In this document: in pieces, positions 30,319 to 38,977 of the stretch
How the letters are laid out: the number at the start of each line of letters is the position of its first letter
Numbering within the stretch: the first letter of the stretch is position 1
Assembly: GCA_934140005.1 (NCBI GenBank)
Contig: CAKPBB010000001.1
Span: 124,001 to 188,000 of the forward strand
Reading direction: 5' to 3'
From: an uncultured Clostridia bacterium
GTDB taxonomy: Bacteria > Bacillota > Clostridia > TANB77 > CAG-508
DNA length: 64,000 bases
The notes under the pieces: generated by a model
What the model was told of the DNA's origin: nothing
Seen by the model: the letters and a program-made list of their open reading frames with translations, nothing else
The model's database searches: none
Made by a program: the position numbers and the translations under genes

Positions 30319-30603
30319 TTATTCGTTATTTTTTATTGTAATAAATTTTAAAACTTCATCTGTAAATCTATATAATTGTTGAAGTTCAGATATACATTGA
30401 GATTTGGCTTCAAAATCTATTTCATAATAATAGGCCTGTTTTTGTTTTCTTATTTCGTAGGCTAAATTTCTTTTTCCGATGTTTTTTATGCTAGTTATTT
30501 TTCCATAATTGATAATACATTTTGTTACTTTATCAAGTATCTTTTTTTGATCTTCTTCTGATAGTTTTATATTTAATAAAAATATTGTTTCGTAATTATT
30601 CAT
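30319..30603 (-). CDS. rpsF: Ribosomal protein S6 (bS6) paralogue on the ICE
   Basis: ATG 30603 (MNNYETIFLL) follows AAAGGAAG; 94 residues. The bS6 pattern is clear: YETIFLLNIKLSE, YGKITSIKNIGKRNLAYEI, YYYEIDFEAK, LQQLYRFTDEVLKFITIK. In chromosomes rpsF precedes ssb and rpsR; here rpsF-ssb sits inside a conjugative element without rpsR. It may have been captured with ssb as a unit, or may bind the ssb mRNA or the ribosome. A host copy is presumably elsewhere. Confidence 0.8.
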   Translation of the reverse strand: MNNYETIFLLNIKLSEEDQKKILDKVTKCIINYGKITSIKNIGKRNLAYEIRKQKQAYYYEIDFEAKSQCISELQQLYRFTDEVLKFITIKNNE

Positions 30604-30624
30604 TTTCAATCTTCCTTTCATTAT

Positions 30625-31041
30625 TTATGCAGCATTTTTAAAGATAAATTCCTTGTTATGTGCTCTATTTTTTTCCTTCATCTTCCTTTGATTAAAATAA
30701 TATTCTTCTAAAAATTCTTCTTTAAAACGATTTACTTTCTTTTCATGTTTTGAGAGTTTAAACATATTGGTATATTTTCTAATATCTCTCTTTTTCATTG
30801 AAACTCTTTTATTATTTTTTATAGATACAATTAAAAATGTTCCAATTAATATATACCCATCAAAAAGCCTATTGTATTCTGTATAATCTGTTTGTTTTGA
30901 TATATAAATAATTGTATTTTCATTTATTCGTATTTTTTGTAAATCATCTCCTAATAGTGATTTTATAAATTTTATATTTGCAGGAATTTTTACTTTTTGT
31001 ACTTCTTTTCCTGGCATAATTAGTAAACTTTTAATTTTCAT
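30625..31041 (-). CDS. DUF3846-like protein
   Basis: ATG 31041 has AAGGAAAGGAAA upstream; the longer reading from 31086 overlaps the upstream gene's end. The N terminus (MKIKSLLIMPGKEVQKVKIPANIKFIKSLLG) matches the start of DUF3846 proteins found on Firmicute elements. 138 residues. The C-terminal half is basic and Lys/Arg-rich. Function unknown. Confidence 0.55.
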   Translation of the reverse strand: MKIKSLLIMPGKEVQKVKIPANIKFIKSLLGDDLQKIRINENTIIYISKQTDYTEYNRLFDGYILIGTFLIVSIKNNKRVSMKKRDIRKYTNMFKLSKHEKKVNRFKEEFLEEYYFNQRKMKEKNRAHNKEFIFKNAA

Positions 31042-31064
31042 ATGTATTTTCCTTTCCTTCATAT

Positions 31065-31857
31065 TTACCATAAAGTAATTTGACAATTTCCTTTTATAGT
31101 AACTTCTTTAAATAAATTTTGATTTGTTATTTTTGATTTATCAATGACAACAGTATTTTCTTTAATTTCATTCTGATTTTTCATATAAAATTTTCTAAAC
31201 TTAGAATAATGTAGAAAAAATAGGGGAGTTTCCAGTTTAAAACGCATTTCTTGTGTCAATGTATTACCACATCTTACGATTGCTGGAACTCCATATAAAG
31301 CTAGTTGTATATATGTCATATAAACACATATATCTGATATATCTGTTACATCTACAAGTAAATATTCTTGATAGTTAATATTTTGTTTTTGCAATGCTCT
31401 AGCATAAGATAAAACTAATCCGTCCAGAACCGCAAGCCGGATCAAGAACAGTTACAAATCCATTTTTTTCTATCTGACTATTAAATATTTGTTCATCTCC
31501 CATTGTAATTTTAGCCATAAGTTCAGCAATATGTTCAGGTGTGAATACTTGTCCTAATTTACTATCTTTTGATTTGGTATTCATATAAATAGGTCCTAAT
31601 AAGTCAACTACTTCTTTTGATTCTTCAAACATCATAATTAACTCACTAAACATTTTAATAAATAAAGATTGTTCCTCTTTATTGTAGCTATTTATAGTTC
31701 TCAAATATTCTTTTTCCATTTCTTGATTTTGAGCTAAAGCATTATAGATACTTATAGCACACATTTTTACAAAATCCGAAAAAACATTTAATCTATCATG
31801 TCTACTGCATATAGCATCATAAGCATTTATAAATTCTTTATTTTTTATTCTATACAT
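31065..31857 (-). CDS. N6-adenine methyltransferase-like protein lacking NPPY (one CGG +1 site)
   Basis: Restored length 263 aa. GQVFTPEHIAELMAKI and SAM motif I DPACGSGG match type I HsdM-like N-6 methylases. Motif I is cut by CGG 31422-31420 (ACGSG-GLVLSYARAL), and skipping the C restores it. After DVTDISDICVYMTYIQLALYG the expected NPPY/F catalytic motif is absent; CGNTLTQEM occupies that region. The protein may bind SAM or DNA without methylating, or be a truncated family typical of ICEs. RBS AAGGAAGG. Confidence 0.65.
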
Positions 31858-31914
31858 TTTTAACCTTCCTTTAATACATGAAAAAAGGCAGATTTCTCCG
31901 CCATTTTTCTATAT

Positions 31915-33540
31915 TTATGCAGCTTGTAGATAATTTGTATTCTCCAAATAACCATCGTAAATCTTTAAACTTTGTCCTTTTTCTACTTTTGAAATGAGAA
32001 TTTGAGTATCATTTGAAAAATCCTCAATAAAATTATAATCAGCACAGGATTCGCTATCATCAACAAAAAGTGGCAATTTTACACCAGAAATTTTATTCAA
32101 CATATTACTAATTTCAAGTGATGTAGCAATAGTTTCTGACCTGGATAAGTTTTTGAAATCATTGCCTTTATAAGTAATAATAAAATCTTGCTTGATTTCT
32201 CCACTATCCTTTAAAATAGTATAATATTTAATATTAACATTTTTTAAATGCTTTGTTGCAAATTTCATTTTGGCTTCAATATAATTAATTAGTAATTTTT
32301 GTGCGACATCTTTAGCCTTCTTATTAGAATCAATATTATTATATAAGTCATCAATATTTTTTTTGAATATTTGTATGTCGGTTTTGGCCTTTCGTATGTT
32401 TTCTTTTTTTATATTTATTGATGTATTATATTGATCTATTTCAGATTTTTCATGTTCTAATATTTCAATTTGATTTTCTAATTCTTTAATTCTGTTATTT
32501 TGGTCATCAGCAGTATCAGTTCCTAGTGCATATAATTTGCATTTTTCAATTGCTAGATTTTTCTTTAATTCTTGCAATTCAGATTCTTTATGCATTTTAT
32601 TTGAATAGTCATTCTCCAAGCTTATTTTCATATTTTGAATAGTAATTAAGCGACCTTCATTTGACAATTCTTGCTTACACATTGGGCAATATGATATGGG
32701 TTCATTTTTTATTGTTAGATATGTCTTTTTTCCATTTATCATATTAGTATTTAATGTATCTATTTCATTTTGATATGTAGTTATTTGAGATTTCAAATTA
32801 TCAACAATTTTTTGTTGTTTTTTTCTTGCCTCAGTTTTTTGATCAGATTTCAAAAAAGATAATTCTTGCATTGATAGTGATAGTTCTTCTTGTTTATCAA
32901 AAGTTTTTGGACTATCTAATTTTTCAGTAATAGAATTTTCTGCATAGGCAATTTTTCCTTGTAGATTTTTAATTTTATTCTCATACATTTTTTTATCGTC
33001 ATTCAATTCTTGGATGTATTGTATAACATTTCTAGGACATCCTTCTAAAATGCTTTTATCATTGTCATCTAATTTATTATAGATTTCCATAATATCAATT
33101 TCTGGCAAATATTTATCAAGTAATGCTTTTTGATCTGCAGGTGAACGACTAATAAAATAATTTGAGTTCACAATAGATAAAAATAATTTTTTATCACTAT
33201 AATAACTTGTCAAATTTTCTTGACTAATATTTTTTTCATCTAATAATAATAAGTTCTTTTTATTATTGTATTTATTTTTTAATCTCTTAAGAATATGATT
33301 AATTCCAAAATTATCAATAAAATGTATTTCAACATAACAATCATCGGCATTTTTATTTCCAATATATACTTTGTCATCTCCAGTTAAATTACAACCTAAA
33401 AAACCCCAAATAATTGCATATAAAATATTAGTTTTTCCTTTTGCGTTTCCACCAGTAATGGATGTTACATCAAATAAATCGGTTTCAAATTCATTTTCAA
33501 ATTTTCTAAATCCAATAGTTTTTATGTATGTTATTTTCAT
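31915..33540 (-). CDS. Rad50/SbcC-like ATPase with zinc hook
   Basis: ATG 33540 (MKITYIKTIGFRKF) follows GGAAGGAG; 541 residues. Walker A is GGNAKGKTN near residue 33. Two coiled-coil arms flank a zinc-hook CPMC near residue 283. The C terminus has SRSETIATSLEIS (signature-like) and PLFVDDSES (Walker B). It is much shorter than host SbcC. Such ATPases tether or process DNA ends; here it probably serves element replication or defence against nucleases. Confidence 0.75.
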   Translation of the reverse strand: MKITYIKTIGFRKFENEFETDLFDVTSITGGNAKGKTNILYAIIWGFLGCNLTGDDKVYIGNKNADDCYVEIHFIDNFGINHILKRLKNKYNNKKNLLLLDEKNISQENLTSYYSDKKLFLSIVNSNYFISRSPADQKALLDKYLPEIDIMEIYNKLDDNDKSILEGCPRNVIQYIQELNDDKKMYENKIKNLQGKIAYAENSITEKLDSPKTFDKQEELSLSMQELSFLKSDQKTEARKKQQKIVDNLKSQITTYQNEIDTLNTNMINGKKTYLTIKNEPISYCPMCKQELSNEGRLITIQNMKISLENDYSNKMHKESELQELKKNLAIEKCKLYALGTDTADDQNNRIKELENQIEILEHEKSEIDQYNTSINIKKENIRKAKTDIQIFKKNIDDLYNNIDSNKKAKDVAQKLLINYIEAKMKFATKHLKNVNIKYYTILKDSGEIKQDFIITYKGNDFKNLSRSETIATSLEISNMLNKISGVKLPLFVDDSESCADYNFIEDFSNDTQILISKVEKGQSLKIYDGYLENTNYLQAA

Positions 33541-33542
33541 TT

Positions 33543-33740
33543 CTAATTTTCTCCTTCCAATTCTTTTAAACACTCTCCATCAAGCCAATCTTCAGTACCA
33601 TCATTGAATTTAATATTATAGTCAAAATAAAAAGGATCACGGCAAATAACTTTTGCAATCCTATTTTTATAATGAGTTCCTTTTTCTTTTCCAATCCCAT
33701 TAACAATAACAATTTCATTTATCTTAAATTTATTATGCAT
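33543..33740 (-). CDS. Small SH3-like hypothetical protein
   Basis: 65 residues (FKINEIVIVNGIGKEKGTHYKNRIAKVICRDPFYFDYNIKFNDGTEDWLDGECL), patterned like an SH3/Tudor-type barrel. It directly precedes the ATPase gene, with its stop about 3 bases before the ATPase ATG, so coupling is likely. Function unknown. Confidence 0.5.
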   Translation of the reverse strand: MHNKFKINEIVIVNGIGKEKGTHYKNRIAKVICRDPFYFDYNIKFNDGTEDWLDGECLKELEGEN

Positions 33741-33839
33741 AAAATTTCCTTAAATTTTTTTTGAATCTTGACATTTTTAAATTGTTCCTATATAGTATAG
33801 GTATAGTGCAAAATTAAAATTTGTAGTAGCAATATTTAC

Positions 33840-34988
33840 CTATGCTGCTACTTTTTTGGGTATAGGATTTACGAACTCAATATGTTTTGATATAATATTT
33901 TCTCCAAATTTTTCTAACTCTATTATTAATTCTGTTCCAATATCGCATTTTTCTATTTTTTCTCTAAATTCTGGTTTGACTACTACATCAGTTGTTTTAT
34001 CATTTACATCAGCTACTTTTGCAATTAAATATTCTGTATCTTTTCCAGATTTTTTAAAATTTTTATATTCTGTATCATATAAAAAGCAATGTTCTTGGTG
34101 CGTTTCAGGTGCATTATTCTTTTTTTCATCAGTTACTTGCGTTTGTTTCATTTGAGAATCGTTTTTTCCATCTGATGTACTTGTTACAACATTAGTATTA
34201 TTCGTTTTAGCATCTTTTTTGGTACTTGTCTTTGTTTGTCTATTAGTTTTTTTTGTATCTTTTTGCGTATTTTTTTCATTTGGTACTTGACTCAAAATAT
34301 TGTTATCAATATTTTGAGTGGATATTATAGGATTTTTACTATCAATTTGCGAATTTGAATTATTATTAGAATTAAAATCTTCTGCTTTTACAATATCTAT
34401 GACAAAATTGTTAAATTTTTTTCCTTCAGAATTAGTTTGTTCGATTTGATTTAAAAATATTGTATAAGTTCCTTTTAAGGAGTTTCCTAAATATTTTTGA
34501 AATTCAATATATTCTTCTAGATTTGAAATTGACTGCTGACCTGTAATTTTCATAATCCATATCCTATCCTGGCTTATTTCAGGTAGCATAAATTTTAATG
34601 TTCCTTCATAGTTGCATGCAGGTTTACTTGTTCCTTCTTGTTTAATACAATATTTACAATTAGAATCACACTCTATATCTTGCCATTTGTTAGATACTTT
34701 TTGCTTTCCTTTTGATGTTCCTGACATACAATAGCATACAATTCCACCTTGATTATATCTGGCTTTACGAACTGTTAAGGGATCTTCATCAAAAAACTGT
34801 ACATTTAAAAAGGTTTGCTTTGGGTATTTTTCATTAAACCTATTTAGTAAAAAATTCATATTATTGTTTTTAGTTTTTGCAATGAAATATCCTAATTCTG
34901 TTACTCTCTTTCTTTGATTTACAACTTGTTGCTCTCCATGTTGAATACGTCCAACTATTGGTAAATTTGTTCTTGTTACTTGTTCCAT
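33840..34988 (-). CDS. Recombination-directionality-factor-like protein
   Basis: 382 residues. The N-terminal ~210 residues carry a zinc-like Cys set (CYCMSGTSKGK...CDSNCKYCIKQ...CNYEG) and a W-x-x-x-x-T-G-Q-Q-S-I-S-N-L-like segment, the pattern of Gp3-type recombination directionality factors. A Thr/Asn/Gln/Lys-rich linker (about 215-300) leads to a C-terminal domain (EHCFLYDTEYKNFKKSGKDTEYLIAKV). It may bias integrase toward excision or serve another DNA role. Assigned from pattern only. Confidence 0.45.
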   Translation of the reverse strand: MEQVTRTNLPIVGRIQHGEQQVVNQRKRVTELGYFIAKTKNNNMNFLLNRFNEKYPKQTFLNVQFFDEDPLTVRKARYNQGGIVCYCMSGTSKGKQKVSNKWQDIECDSNCKYCIKQEGTSKPACNYEGTLKFMLPEISQDRIWIMKITGQQSISNLEEYIEFQKYLGNSLKGTYTIFLNQIEQTNSEGKKFNNFVIDIVKAEDFNSNNNSNSQIDSKNPIISTQNIDNNILSQVPNEKNTQKDTKKTNRQTKTSTKKDAKTNNTNVVTSTSDGKNDSQMKQTQVTDEKKNNAPETHQEHCFLYDTEYKNFKKSGKDTEYLIAKVADVNDKTTDVVVKPEFREKIEKCDIGTELIIELEKFGENIISKHIEFVNPIPKKVAA

Positions 34989-35013
34989 ATTATTTCATCC
35001 TTTCATTTTTTAT

Positions 35014-35376
35014 TTATGCTGCAAGTAATTCAGTTTCATAATATCTTTGACTATTTATTTTTGAAAAATCTATTTTATAAATAGGGTAAAAGACATTATC
35101 AATAATGCACATTTTAATTTTTTCAGCTAAAATTCCCAATTTGATTAATTGTGGTACTAGCGTAGGCTTAAATTTGTTGTCAACAATAATTGTGTCATCT
35201 GCTAAGTCAACAACATTTTGATTTAAAGTAATATCCGCAAAATGTGATATTTGATTTACATTAGTATCTAAACCATAAAGACTTAATTGTAAATTTCCAT
35301 TTTTATATGAAGAACTTTCTATAAAACAATTTTTAAATGTTTCTCCATATAATTCTAAATCGAAACCACTTCTCAT
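35014..35376 (-). CDS. DUF4313-like protein
   Basis: 120 residues starting MRSGFDLELYGETFKNCFIESSSYKNGNLQLSLYG, matching DUF4313 proteins of Firmicute elements. No membrane segment or catalytic motif. It is the first gene of the long leftward operon, whose leader is the hairpin-rich stretch at 35467-35703. RBS AAGGAGAT. Confidence 0.55.
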   Translation of the reverse strand: MRSGFDLELYGETFKNCFIESSSYKNGNLQLSLYGLDTNVNQISHFADITLNQNVVDLADDTIIVDNKFKPTLVPQLIKLGILAEKIKMCIIDNVFYPIYKIDFSKINSQRYYETELLAA

Positions 35377-35466
35377 AATAAAAATCTCCTTCCAATTTTA
35401 ATTGAATATTTGTGTAAAAAGATTTTCTTAAAATCCTCCTTTCCTTTTATTTTAGGGTAAAAAAAT

Positions 35467-35703
35467 AGAAAGTAAACTAAGTTAGGGAGACTAACTTATA
35501 ATTTACTTTCTTATTTATTTTAAGCATAACAAATAATCTATATATGTGTTGTGCTATAACCCAAAGTTATGCTGTATTATTATAAATACAGATGTAATTA
35601 TTACTAACTTATTTTAGTAATTATGCTATAAAGATAATTCTTTATAGGTAGTTATAGAAATAAACTATAACATTATCTTAATACACACTTATATTGTATT
35701 AAG
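35467..35703. repeat. Cluster of inverted repeats (candidate origin or structured leader)
   Basis: Successive hairpins: 35467-35511 (AGAAAGTAAA/TTTACTTTCT, nested AAGTTAG/CTAACTT), 35523-35573 (AGCATAAC/GTTATGCT), 35600-35621 (ATTACT/AGTAAT), 35651-35671 (GTTATAG/CTATAAC, enclosed by AAGATAAT/ATTATCTT at 35631-35679) and 35677-35703 (CTTAATACA/TGTATTAAG). No gene lies in 35377-35887. A single- or double-strand replication origin, an oriT, or the leader RNA of the leftward operon would all fit. Confidence 0.55.
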
Positions 35704-35887
35704 TTTTAAAATTTATTTCAATAGTTAGTTTTAAAAAAATATTTTTGCTTAAATATCAATGATTTTTAGTTTTTTTTCTATCATTTTTCTAAAAAAATAA
35801 TATTTAAAAATTTTCTTCTTTTCAGCGTTCCTTTTTTAGATTTTATTTTATAGAATATGAAAAAACAAAAAGATAGGAGTTGGTTTT

Positions 35888-36193
35888 ATGGATAAAAACA
35901 AATGTGATTTTTTCATACAAACAATTTTTGATGTGTTAAAAAAATCAGAATTATTAGATATGGAAGATCAAGAAATGATATTAAATAAAAATAATGTTAT
36001 TTTAATATCAAAGGAAATGTATGACTTTATGTCAGATAATATTGCATCAGGTGAACGAGAAATTTTAAAACAATTAATAGCAAAAAGAAATGACGCAGTA
36101 GAAAACGCTCATTCAAGAGAAAACTTTTTGTTTTATAAAAATGGTTTTTTAGATGGTATGGGAGTTGTGCTTAATGCAATAAAGTATATGTAA
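35888..36193 (+). CDS. Hypothetical ICE protein
   Basis: 101 residues, soluble, acidic and helical (CDFFIQTIFDVLKKSELLDMEDQEMILNK...KNGFLDGMGVVLNAIKYM). RBS TAGGAGTT. It is isolated between the hairpin cluster and the TnpI-like recombinase and transcribed rightward. A hairpin (TTTTGCTCTAT/ATAGGGCAAAA, about 36207-36234) follows as a possible terminator. No family recognised. Confidence 0.5.
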   Translation: MDKNKCDFFIQTIFDVLKKSELLDMEDQEMILNKNNVILISKEMYDFMSDNIASGEREILKQLIAKRNDAVENAHSRENFLFYKNGFLDGMGVVLNAIKYM

Positions 36194-36245
36194 TACTATT
36201 AAAAATTTTGCTCTATTATATATAGGGCAAAAAAACATTTTCAAA

Positions 36246-36356
36246 AAAATGTAACATAATTGCGATTATGATACATTTTAGAGCTACATTATAAAAAATA
36301 TGTATAAAAAATGTAACATAATCATAAAAAATCGTTATATAAAAATGTAACATAAT
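36246..36356. other. TnpI-type internal resolution site (IR1-IR2 core plus DR1, DR2)
   Basis: AAAATGTAACATAAT occurs at 36246-36260, 36308-36322 and 36342-36356, and inverted with one mismatch at 36265-36279. The inverted pair, 4 bp apart, forms a core; the two direct copies lie downstream. This matches the Tn4430/Tn5401 resolution-site layout and immediately precedes a tyrosine recombinase gene. It may also act as the gene's operator. Confidence 0.7.
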
Positions 36357-36373
36357 CAAAAAGGAGTGATTTT

Positions 36374-37249
36374 ATGCTAGATGGATTTAAAGATTTTATG
36401 GATAGTGAGTTAAGACTTTCAGAAAATTCTATAAGTAGTTATTATAGTGATGTGAAGTTGTATGAAAAATATTATAAAGATTCTTACGATGAAGAATTGA
36501 ACGAACTAGTTTATACAGATGTTAAAATGTATAAGCAATATTTATTGAACAACAGTACAGATTCTAAAACAATAAATAGAAAATTGACATCACTTCGTAC
36601 TTATAATAAATTTTTAATTCAAGAAAAAATACAAACAGAAATGGTAATAAAGGATCGCGATTTTATAAAGATACAAAAAACAAAATTAAATAATAATATA
36701 ATTTCTGTTCAAGATGTAAATAAAATTAAACATTATGCTGCCAAAGACATAAAGGCTTCTAAAAGAGATTTTTGTTTTATATCAATTTTATGTTATGGGG
36801 GATTACGAGCAAGTGAAATAACAAATATAAAAATAGTGGATATAAGACTAAACGAAAGAGAACTTTACATTGTAGGTAAAGGCGAAAAGTTTAGAACAGT
36901 TGTTATAAATAATATAATGTATTTTGCTATAAAAGATTATTTGGAAGAAAGACAACAAATGAATACTAAAAATCCATATTTATTCGTTAGTCAAAAAAGT
37001 ATAAATACTAAGAAACCAGTAAATAGAAATTTCTGCAATAGATTATTGGCTAAATATAAAGATGCTTGTAAATTAAATGAATTGCATCCACATTTATTAC
37101 GACATTTTTATGGAACGAATGCTTTGCATAATGCTGGATATACAATAGAACAGGTTGCAAGTCAAATGGGGCATAGTGATATAAACACTACAAAACAATA
37201 TTTGGATACAGAAAAAGAGGATATGATGGCATTGGCAAATAAATTATAG
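36374..37249 (+). CDS. XerC/TnpI-like tyrosine recombinase
   Basis: 291 residues, close to TnpI or XerD in length. An N-terminal SAM-like core-binding domain (residues 1-95) precedes the catalytic domain: Arg in GGLRASEI, Lys in IVGKGEKFR, HPHLLRHFYGT, MGHSDINTTKQYLD with the nucleophilic Tyr. RBS AAAGGAG. Repeats directly upstream form a TnpI-type site, so the enzyme probably resolves multimers or cointegrates of the element. It is separate from the integrase at the right end. Confidence 0.85.
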   Translation: MLDGFKDFMDSELRLSENSISSYYSDVKLYEKYYKDSYDEELNELVYTDVKMYKQYLLNNSTDSKTINRKLTSLRTYNKFLIQEKIQTEMVIKDRDFIKIQKTKLNNNIISVQDVNKIKHYAAKDIKASKRDFCFISILCYGGLRASEITNIKIVDIRLNERELYIVGKGEKFRTVVINNIMYFAIKDYLEERQQMNTKNPYLFVSQKSINTKKPVNRNFCNRLLAKYKDACKLNELHPHLLRHFYGTNALHNAGYTIEQVASQMGHSDINTTKQYLDTEKEDMMALANKL

Positions 37250-37254
37250 CATAA

Positions 37255-37289
37255 TAAAAAATAACAGGTCAAAAACCTGTTATTTTTTA
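37255..37289. terminator. Terminator between recombinase and peptidase operon
   Basis: AAAATAACAGGT / ACCTGTTATTTT stem with A- and T-rich flanks; it can serve both convergent genes. Confidence 0.8.
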
Positions 37290-37350
37290 CTAAATTATTA
37301 GTTAGAAGATCTGATACTATTTTGGCATTTTGCTGAAATATAAAATATTT

Positions 37351-38004
37351 TTACCAGGCTTTACCATTCCAAGTTTTATCTCCATATATTCTAATTGGTG
37401 TACTTCCTTGACTTTGATCTGCAGCAGATAAACAAGCACTTCTTATATTAGTTGTTCCAGCAACTGAATAAAAATGACTCCACCATTCAGCACTAGCAAC
37501 ATGTTTTATAGTGGTATACCAACCTAGAGTTGCTCTTTTACTATATCCATCCGTTTTAAATCTTGTGGCAAAAGCATTTGTTGCCAAACAAGAGCAAGAA
37601 TCTAAAAATACCAGATGCCAATTTCCAGAAATTTCACTTGGATATACATATCTATCAGAGTTACCACGCTCTAAAGTAAATAAACTTGAATTACCATGTG
37701 CATATATGTAAAAACCATAATTATTACTACTTATATTTAACCAATTATTAAATAAGTATGATTTATCATTTGTAGTTGTATATGTATTAGTTCCATTAGC
37801 ATTAGTATATCCTAAGTTTTGAAATGTCCATACTGCATATGAAACAGCAGAATTTACTGCATCTGAATCACCTTGACCAACAATACTTACTTCATAATCC
37901 CAAGTCTTAAATGCTCTAAATTGATCAGTTGCTGCAAAACAAGATGTATTTATAAATAATATTAATAAACAAACAATAACGCTTATTCTTTTTACATTTT
38001 TCAT
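37351..38004 (-). CDS. Secreted clan CD (caspase-like) cysteine peptidase
   Basis: ATG 38004 follows GGAGGTGAA; 217 residues. Signal peptide ends near SCFAA. Two hydrophobic strands lead to the clan CD dyad: YGFYIYAHGN (His) and WHLVFLDSCSC (Cys, DxC form). A Trp-rich C terminus follows (AEWWSHFYSVAG). Clan CD includes caspases, gingipains and CHAT peptidases. It is the last gene of a leftward operon with a PepSY protein, a serpin-like membrane protein and an ECF sigma factor. It is not a standard conjugation gene, so it is probably cargo. Confidence 0.55.
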   Translation of the reverse strand: MKNVKRISVIVCLLILFINTSCFAATDQFRAFKTWDYEVSIVGQGDSDAVNSAVSYAVWTFQNLGYTNANGTNTYTTTNDKSYLFNNWLNISSNNYGFYIYAHGNSSLFTLERGNSDRYVYPSEISGNWHLVFLDSCSCLATNAFATRFKTDGYSKRATLGWYTTIKHVASAEWWSHFYSVAGTTNIRSACLSAADQSQGSTPIRIYGDKTWNGKAW

Positions 38005-38005
38005 A

Positions 38006-38923
38006 TTAGTATTCACCTCCAAGTATCATATCTCCACCAATTATCTCTCCTGTTGTGGCATCTATATATAATGTACTTGCAGACTCGTTATTAAATTTTG
38101 CAACATAAGCTTGTCTTGTTTCTCCAATTTTTACATAAATGCTTTCATCTCCATTTAATTCATTATAAAAATAATTTGGTCTAACTATTTCTAAGTCTAT
38201 ATCCATATCTGTTGCTGTACTTTTGTTTAAATATTTTTCTGCTATTTTTGTAGCAGTATCTTTTGAAATTTCTACAGTATTATTAGCATATTTTGTCCTA
38301 TTTATAGCTAAAGTAACAATCTCATTAGTCTTTGGACAAAAACTAAATTTTACACTTTCGCCCTCATTTATCATTCCATTATATTTTTTTGCGAAACATG
38401 CTCTCCATATTTCTTCATCAAATTTTTCTACATACATAAATTCATATTCATCTTGGTTTATTTGTGTTAAATTGTTAAAAATATTTATAGCTTTATTTTT
38501 GACTTCATCTTCATTATATTCCCCTGAAGCAAAATCTGTTTTATTACTTATATATGCAATTAGTTCATCATTTTCGGAATTAACTTTTAATACTGCCTGT
38601 TCATTTGAAATAACAGTTTCTTTTCTAGATTCTAATGCATTATTATATTTCTTTATTTGAGAATTTTCATTTGTAAACTCTACATCTGTTATTTTTAAGT
38701 CATTAATATATGTATTTGCTACTCCTATTATATTTTGATTTGCTCTCATATCAAATGTAGTAATCCCATCATCAATCTCTGTATAAGTTTCTCCTATTGA
38801 TGATAACTTTTTGTTAGTTAAGATTTGTTGAGTTTCTGCATTATTCATAGTTGCAAAAACAACAGTACTCAACAATACTGTTAATAAGACAATAAGTAGT
38901 ACTAATAATGTTTTTTTCTTCAT
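38006..38923 (-). CDS. Secreted PepSY-domain protein
   Basis: 305 residues with an N-terminal signal or anchor (residues 4-24, ...STVVFAT). The C-terminal part has ISKDTATKIAEKYLNKS and YVAKFNNESASTLYIDATTGEIIGGD, the PepSY signature. PepSY domains often act as propeptide-like inhibitors of secreted peptidases. It ends one base before the caspase-like gene starts, so the two are coupled and may act together. Confidence 0.6.
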   Translation of the reverse strand: MKKKTLLVLLIVLLTVLLSTVVFATMNNAETQQILTNKKLSSIGETYTEIDDGITTFDMRANQNIIGVANTYINDLKITDVEFTNENSQIKKYNNALESRKETVISNEQAVLKVNSENDELIAYISNKTDFASGEYNEDEVKNKAINIFNNLTQINQDEYEFMYVEKFDEEIWRACFAKKYNGMINEGESVKFSFCPKTNEIVTLAINRTKYANNTVEISKDTATKIAEKYLNKSTATDMDIDLEIVRPNYFYNELNGDESIYVKIGETRQAYVAKFNNESASTLYIDATTGEIIGGDMILGGEY

Positions 38924-38977
38924 AATAAATTCCTCCTTTTTTTATTTATTAATATATTATATATAAATATATTAAAC

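Noticed and set aside
31065..31445. An independent gene starting MIRLAVLDG
   Set aside because: It is the out-of-frame start of the second half of the methyltransferase; motif I only forms when both halves are joined at CGG 31422.
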